A program made the translations under genes and the position numbers. Of a stretch of 64,000 bases of DNA, positions 58,140 to 64,000 are shown in pieces. Position 1 is the stretch's first letter, and every line of letters starts with the position of its first letter. The notes beneath the pieces were generated by a model that was not told the DNA's origin, did no database searches, and was given only the letters and a program-made list of their open reading frames with translations. The stretch is from Helicostylum pulchrum (taxonomy: Eukaryota > Mucoromycota > Mucoromycetes > Mucorales > Mucoraceae): positions 248,001 to 312,000 of the forward strand of contig JAIXMO010000035.1 in the NCBI GenBank assembly GCA_025677825.1, read 5' to 3'.

Positions 58140-60610
58140 ATGACAGATAGAGCTACAAGAACTCCGTCCACCATCAAAAGAAAGTCGTTGCTGTCTGAGT
58201 TGGGGATTAAATCAGGAGACGGACAAGCAGCTCCTTCACATACACCTACACCACGAACCAGAACGACACCACCCTTAAACCGCCGTTCCAGTACTTCTGT
58301 CAAACCTTCTTCACCTTCAGTTTCCAAGACACGCTCTTTGACGTCTACTTCACCTCGTAAAGCAGCACCTGCACCAGTAAAAGTCGATCGTACGTCAAAG
58401 GTTTCATCTGCAGTTTCTTCACCTACATCTCCTTCACCCAACAGAAGATCCATTGTGCCTTCCAGTCAACGATCTTCAACTATCTCTCCTTTAGCTCGTA
58501 GAGCTTCGCTTCAAGTAGGTGGCGGTTCACCTAACGGGTCTACTGTTCACAGCAAAAGAGTTTCTTCACCTGCAGGACTAGACTCTTTACAAGAAGTTAA
58601 AACTATGAAGGAACAGGTAATGATATGAAAAAAAAAAATTGATTTTTATATGTTTTATTTTTTTCACTGATTACACGAAAAAACTTAGATTGTTCAACAG
58701 GAACTACAACTGGTTGAAAAGGAACAAGAAATTCAAAAACTAAAAGAGTCTGAACAGGCTTTGAAAGAGTCTGAAAAAGCATTAAAGGAGTCTGAACGTA
58801 CTTTGAAAGAATCTGAACGTACTTTAAAAGAGTCTGAAGCTAATTTGAAGGAATCTGAACGTATTTTGATGGAAGAGGTAAAGTTTAAATTTAAAATTTA
58901 AATTACATGTGTCTAAAAAAATCTTGGTGATTTTTTTTTGTAGAGTGAAAAAAAGGTATCTGAACTTTCTACAGAATTAAACCAGTTGAAAGAAAAACAA
59001 CAAAACTCGGTAAAGGATAATAACATAAGGGGAAAGGGGTATAGAATACTAACTATAATTGTTATAGAGTATTTTCAAGGAAACAGACATTGAACACCAG
59101 AAGAAAAGATTCGATTCGTTATCAAAAGACTATGACCAACAAGTCAGCAAGATCAAACAAACGTACGAAAACCAACACCAAATCGATTTAGAGCGACTTG
59201 AAAAAGAAAAGAACAGCTATGTACAACAATTAAGTTCGGAACAAACCATGCACGAAAACTTTAAAAAGGAACAAGAATCAATTATATCTGATTTAAAATC
59301 TCAAATTGCGTCCATGGAAGAAGCTGCTTCCACAAGTCATGCTCGTAAAGTACAAACTGAGTTAGTTGCGTCTGAAGCTGCATTGGAAGAATTAAAGAGA
59401 CAATCACTACAGGCTACAGAGTCATTGGAACGCAGGTACCGTGATGAAATCAGACAGTTACAAAGTGGAAGTGATGATACAGCTCAAGCATGGTTAGAAA
59501 AGACTAGAGCTGCACAACAACAAGTAGACAAGTTACATGATGAATTATTAACAAAGGACTTAACACATAAGGAGACGATAGAAAACTTGATTGAAAAACA
59601 TACATTTGAAATGGATCAACTGACAGAGAATTGTGAAAATAAAGAAACTGAAATTGAAGAACAGTCAAGTCATATTGAAGATTTATTGTTTCAAGTAGAG
59701 ACATTACAGAATTCACTTGAAGCAGCTACTGTTCGATTAGAGCATACAGCTAAATCTACTCCTACTACATCTAGCAACCATGACGATATTAATTCAGATA
59801 CTCCTCATGAACCTATTAAAAACATTCATCAAGAGTGCTTAAATCGAATTGATGTTAAACAAAAGGAATTACAAGATATCAAGAATAAAATGAAGGAGTT
59901 AAAGAATACGCATGAAATTAAAATAAATCATTTAGATCAAGAAAAGGCAATTGCTCTTGCGGAATTACGTAAAACAATCACTGGTCTTGAACAGAAATCA
60001 GCAAGTTCAACAGGAACAAGTAAACCTTGTATTGATGAAGATAGATTAATTAATATTGCAGAGCAACACCGTAAAGAGATTACAACCATGCACCATCAAT
60101 ATCAAACAGTAGTTGATTGTAAAGATAGAGAATTGGAAGATTACGCTTACAGAGTTAAAGCACTGGTAGCCGCAAAGCAAAAGGAAGTAGAGAAAATACA
60201 CGTCGAAACTACTTCGACAATAGACCAATATGAACGTAATATTGAAGGATATGAGGTAAATAAAAGGTTTAAAATATTAGAAAGAAGTAGTTAACTGGGA
60301 AAAAAAATTTCAGTATTATACTTTAATGATTTAATATATGAGAGATCCTTATAAAATATAAATAATAGAAAAAAATGAAGGAATATGAAACCAAATACCA
60401 AAAGTTGCAAGATAATGTTACTCACTGGGAAACCTTGACTAATAATAACCAAGCAATTATACAAGATATGAATACTGACTGTGCTTCACACCGCGATGAA
60501 AACGAGCAGCTTATACGGTGAGTCATTTAAACCTAAACACCTTATTTTATACTAACAAACCTTAATATTTTAGTCTCGTAAATCAATTACAGTCTGAATT
60601 ACACTCATAA
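58140..60610 (+). CDS. Basic Ser/Pro-rich N-terminus plus long coiled coil (cytoskeletal-type protein)
   Basis: Six exons (58140-58616, 58689-58877, 58944-59009, 59068-60255, 60369-60517, 60574-60610), 701 residues. The first 155 residues are basic, Ser/Thr/Pro-rich with many S-P and T-P sites and R-R-S motifs, resembling microtubule-binding tails. The rest is almost continuous coiled coil. Residues about 175-220 are seven-residue repeats L-K-E-S-E-x-x, six or seven copies, encoded by near-identical 21-base units. No CAP-Gly, kinase or motor domain is seen. Inference: a structural or tethering protein of the cytoskeleton or septum. The specific family is unresolved. Confidence 0.82.
58738..58866 (+). 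repeat. 21-base tandem repeat coding L-K-E-S-E-x-x heptads
   Basis: About six consecutive units of the type TTGAAAGAGTCTGAACGTAC, with codon variation, in exon 2 of the coiled-coil gene. Each unit encodes one heptad, so copy number can change without breaking frame or heptad register. Confidence 0.85.
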
Positions 60611-60676
60611 ATAAACTTTTTTTTCACCCCGAAAAAAAAAAATCTTTTTTTCTTCTATATAACTTTTTATATAATA

Positions 60677-61114
60677 ATGAAATCTGTTCGTATTAACAAC
60701 ATTGAAGACTTTGACATCCAAGTCAAGGCTGCACTCGAGACCGGTAACCCTGTCTTTGTCTTATTTTTCGGTACTGCCGATGCTGAGACCTCAGAGTCTT
60801 GGTGTCCCGATTGTGTCATTGCCGATCCTTTGGTCCGTAAAGCTGTTCTCCAAGTCAAGGACTCTATTCTTTTAGAAGCTCCTGTTGGTGGACGTGATGA
60901 ATGGAAGGGTAACACTACTCATCCTTACCGTGTTCGTTTCAACGTTCCTGCTATCCCCACTCTTTACAAATGGTCTACCGTAAGTGAATTATTATCCCTT
61001 TTTATTATGTATATTATGTACTTACTTCTTATTTTATAGGCCGGTCCCGGTGAGTGTTTGGTTGAAGAAGATTGTGCTGATTATTCAAAGCTTCTCAAGT
61101 TTGTCGAAAACTAA
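60677..61114 (+). CDS. TXNDC17: Thioredoxin-like TXNDC17/TRP14 (DUF953)
   Basis: Two exons (60677-60979 and 61040-61114), 125 residues. The TRP14-type active site W-C-P-D-C is present (E-S-W-C-P-D-C), with the fold V-F-V-L-F-F-G-T before it and I-P-T-L (cis-Pro) near the end. Family activity: a small cytosolic disulfide reductase acting with thioredoxin reductase and on cystine or nitrosylated substrates. Codon use favours C-ending codons (GTC, AAC, ACC), as in the xylose reductase gene, suggesting strong expression. It lies 66 bases downstream of the coiled-coil gene on the same strand. Confidence 0.95.
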
Positions 61115-61435
61115 ATATAATAAACTACTCCTTTATTTACACTTGCGTAGCAATTGATTAGAAATCAGCAAAAAGCTTATTAAGTGTTGATTTCTTTTTT
61201 TAAAAAATTTAAACTGTTGTATATCTCTGCTTGCTTGTATGCAGTGATTCCGTGCTGGATGTACATAGTAAATATCACATGAATAGATCAAGGAGATTAT
61301 TCTGATACCTTTTTTTACTGAAAATGTCAAAAAAAAAATCATGAAAAAGGCGGCTTTTTAATAGCATGAGAGTTTTTTTTTTTCTTCTTTTCTTCTCTCT
61401 CTCACATATACATTTATAAATCTTACATTTCACTA
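61115..61435. promoter_or_regulatory. Upstream region of MPS1 kinase gene, 321 bases
   Basis: AT-rich, with a T/C-rich tract (61373-61402) ahead of the ATG. No further element was recognised. Confidence 0.5.
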
Positions 61436-63483
61436 ATGGAGAGACCGCGAGTTCGATCAGAGATTATCTCTCGCACTCATAGTCTCTTGGAAGAGATAAA
61501 CAATATATCTGACGAAGAAGAAACCTGGTTTGAAGACGACCAGGTATATATATATTTTAAAAAATAAAAGTACACTGACAAACACTTACTCCTGTTTTTT
61601 TTATTAAATAAAAAAAAAGGTCATGATGGACTCGACCGCATTATCATCACACAATACGTACGACACAATTATAGACAGAGCTTCAAAGTTACAACTGAAA
61701 CAGTCACCAAAAACCGAACACAAGACTGAACTTTACCCTGCCATAGAGCGATTCAGTAACGATGAATCAATGCGCAGATCACAATTAAATAAAACGATAC
61801 GAAGTAATGAAGACTTCAGTGTACGTACAATAATAATAATAATAATAATAATAAAAGAACCCCTGACTCATTTTTTTATATTTATCGTTTAGGCAATTTC
61901 TGAAGCTATTCCGTAAATATTATAAAATTACAATAAAATACAAATGCCCCTCCCCCCCTTACTAATATTATTTATAGCGATCAACAGGCAAAAAGAGCAA
62001 GATACTCACATAGTCCAACACGCTTTAGTAGTCCAACACACTTTAGTAACTCAACACACTTTAATAGAAGTACGATAAATGTGGAGCGTAGTCCGTCTTA
62101 TTCCCACAGTAATCAAAAGTATAATCATAACAGTTCAGTGTATAGCGCATCAAATGGGGCCACTACCGTTGAATACCAAGATCATTCACCGAGTGTATCC
62201 GCAGGGAAAAATAATAATATGATGAATAATAATAATATGATGAATAATAACAATATGTCGAATAATAACAATATGTCGAATAATAACAATATGTCAAATG
62301 ATAACAATACGTCGAATAATAACAATATGATGAATAATAACAACGATGACCATGGATCGTTTTTAGGCTATAAACCACCTACTGATGAAGTACCTAATCC
62401 ACCTCGCCCAGATGAAATTATTCAGGTGAGTTTTTATTTTATTTTTTACTTGTGTAGCGATAACTAAATGATAAGAGATAAATAGGTAAAACAACACAAA
62501 TACAGAATAATTCGATCGATTGGTGAGGGAGGATCAGGAAAGGTATATCAGGTCCTTTCGTTGACATACATGGACATATTCGCTTTGAAATGGATTATTC
62601 TAAGAGACGACATCGATAAAAAGAACGTTTTAAACGAAATTAAAATCATGAAAGAACTAATGAGCTCCCGACATGTTATTAATCTTTGTGATTCTGAAAT
62701 TACAGAAAAGGTCGCTTACATGGTAATGGAATACGGTAGTTTAAATTTCGGTCACTTAATACAAAGCCAAATCAAAGAAGGTTGGGACATTATGTTTTTC
62801 GGGTACTACTGGAAGCAGGTACGTTTTTTTTTTCTTTTTTGTATGTGTGTGTAATGTTTTTTTACTGATACTGACAGAATAATGTATACATTAGATGCTG
62901 AAAGCAGTGGAGGCAACACATCAACATAACATCATTCATGCCGATTTGAAGCCTGCAAATTTCGTTGTTGTGGATGGATGCCTAAAACTCATCGATTTTG
63001 GTATTGCAGATAAGATCCCGGATTGCACAACGAATATTGGAAGACAGAACCAGGCAAGTTTTTTTTTTTAAAAAAAAAGGAATCTTTTTATCGTTATGTT
63101 TTTTCTAAAACTAATAAATTTCAATATAGGTTGGAACTGCTAACTTTATGGCACCAGAAACTTTCGTGGATACAGGAGAACAATCGGGCTATAGACAAGG
63201 AAGACCAAGCGATGTCTGGTCTTTGGGGTGCATTTTATACCAGATGATTTACTCTAAGCCGCCTTTTTTTCATTTACCCAGAGATGCAAGAATCGGTGCT
63301 ATTACCAACGTAAATCATGACATCCTTATTCCTGAAAACGTAAAGTATGGTAATGCTACTATAGCTGTACCTACCATTCTTCGAAACTTACTACACCTCT
63401 GTCTAAACAGAGACGTTAAATTACGTCCCACATTGAGGGAGTTATTAGCACATCCATTTGTAAATACAATACCTTGCACATAA
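61436..63483 (+). CDS. MPS1: Dual-specificity spindle checkpoint kinase MPS1/TTK
   Basis: Seven exons (61436-61543, 61620-61820, 61893-61912, 61978-62425, 62486-62818, 62895-63053, 63130-63483) total 1623 bases, 540 residues. The N-terminal half is disordered, with tandem S-x-x-T-H-F-x-x repeats and an Asn/Met-rich block (62210-62345). Kinase domain: I-R-S-I-G-E-G-G-S-G-K-V-Y, F-A-L-K-W-I, H-A-D-L-K-P-A-N-F (the MPS1 variant of HRD), L-I-D-F-G-I-A-D-K, T-N-I-G-R-Q and V-G-T-A-N-F-M-A-P-E. Family role: kinetochore and spindle-pole kinase that starts the mitotic checkpoint by phosphorylating Knl1. Exon 3 is only 20 nt. Intron 6 has a GC donor (AG|GCAAGT at 63054). No TPR domain is obvious at the short N-terminus. 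Confidence 0.95.
62215..62345 (+). repeat. Asn/Met-rich coding repeat (AATAAT/AATATG) in MPS1
   Basis: Tandem 15-base-like units coding N-N-N-M-[MS]-N, about eight copies with small changes, upstream of the kinase domain. Confidence 0.9.
63054..63129 (+). other. Non-canonical GC-AG intron in MPS1
   Basis: CAG|GCAAGT donor and TATAG acceptor. The flanking exons join as R-Q-N-Q / V-G-T-A-N-F, the conserved MPS1 activation segment. No GT donor in the vicinity keeps the frame. Confidence 0.85.
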
Positions 63484-63612
63484 AAAAAAGCAACTTTTTT
63501 TTTTCTTTCTACTTTTTACTTTTTTTTCTTCATACCATGCACATAATAATAATAAAAAAATATACAGTAGCAACATATATTTAGTTATATAAAATGATTT
63601 TTCTTTTTTTTA

Positions 63613-64000
63613 TTAGTTTGTCTTTTTGGTAGGACGCTCAATCTTCATAGCCTTATAATCACCATTGAAACGAAGTCCAAGCTTCATAATTTCAGCAAAT
63701 ACGTTCCAATCCAAAACCTTTGTCATAAATATCTTCATAACAACAGTAATAGGTCCTTGATCAGAGACAATAATCTTACCGGCGTTACGACAAATGGTAT
63801 CAGCAATAACAGAAGGAGGAGAAGAGAATTTTTGAGCGGATGTAAGAGCAGACATCTTTCCTGCATTACTATAAAAGTTGGAATCGATAGGTGAAGGATG
63901 CTACACACAACAACAAAAAATTAGTGTTACGTTTCTCGTAAAAATAAATTACTTTACAATAACTAAAACATCAATCTTGGCCTCAGCTAATTCAGCAGCA
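63613..64000 (-). CDS. Short-chain dehydrogenase/reductase-like protein, C-terminal part (gene runs off the right edge)
   Basis: Only the last two exons are in the window: the window edge to about 63952, then about 63902-63613. The visible part reads A-K-I-D-V-L-V-I / H-P-S-P-I-D-S-N-F-Y-S-N. This fits the strand-6 region of SDRs, in which a V-x-x-x-x-P-S/G-P motif follows the Y-x-x-x-K helix, and a C-terminal segment ends E-R-P-T-K-K-T-N. The catalytic Tyr and Lys and the Rossmann N-terminus would lie beyond the window. Substrate and subclass cannot be told. The intron uses GTAAAG...GTGTAG. The assignment is tentative. Confidence 0.55.

Noticed and set aside
1..64000. CRISPR array, secondary-metabolite cluster or bacterial-type operon
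   Set aside because: None seen; genes are ordinary intron-containing eukaryotic genes with mixed orientation and unrelated functions.

Overview
The window is nuclear DNA of a filamentous fungus, most likely a Mucorales-type member of the Mucoromycota. Signs of this are: AT-rich DNA full of A and T homopolymers; many short introns (about 55-90 bases) with GTAAGT-like donors and CTAAC/CTAAT-type branch points; fungal gene families such as the Ras-associating LRR-PP2C adenylate cyclase, GT15 mannosyltransferase, TRAPP-II subunit and cytosolic-type ornithine carbamoyltransferase; and a decayed MULE-type transposase. The species cannot be fixed from sequence alone. Gene models were built by reading exon boundaries by eye. 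For 16 genes, from the 5' LYR gene to the last kinase, the summed exons were checked to be a multiple of three.

Layout. 0-5 kb: SDH assembly factor SDHAF1 (+), a double twin-CX9C protein (-), a secreted GPI-type cysteine-rich protein (-) and a multi-pass membrane protein with a disordered tail (+). 5.7-13.5 kb: Hcs1/IGHMBP2 helicase and Trs120/TRAPPC9, head to tail on the minus strand. 14.2 kb: tRNA-Val(AAC). 16-21.4 kb: GT15 mannosyltransferase (+) and a UPF0658-like Golgi membrane protein (-). 22-25.3 kb: two convergent genes that both carry candidate PP1-docking motifs. 27-31 kb: casein kinase 1, a histidine phosphatase and SDHAF3. 33-40.5 kb: ornithine carbamoyltransferase, a 3.3-kb gene-free stretch, xylose reductase and an ACOT9-like thioesterase. 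41-45.5 kb: an orphan gene, an OSR1/SPAK-type kinase and the MULE relic. 46-56 kb: adenylate cyclase and a TTC39/IML2 protein. 56-64 kb: an intronless orphan, a coiled-coil protein, TXNDC17, an MPS1/TTK kinase and the 3' part of a short-chain dehydrogenase.

How the genes relate. These are ordinary eukaryotic neighbours, not an operon or gene cluster. Loose themes are mitochondrial biogenesis (SDHAF1, CX9C protein, SDHAF3, ACOT9-like protein), Golgi/secretory function (Trs120, GT15, UPF0658) and phosphorylation signalling (CK1, OSR1-like, MPS1, adenylate cyclase and two putative PP1 regulators). I found no convincing new multi-gene system. The most interesting points are tiny exons of 8, 10, 11 and 20 nt, a GC-AG intron, the paired PP1-docking genes, a MULE fragment with an intact intron, and several lineage-restricted orphan proteins.
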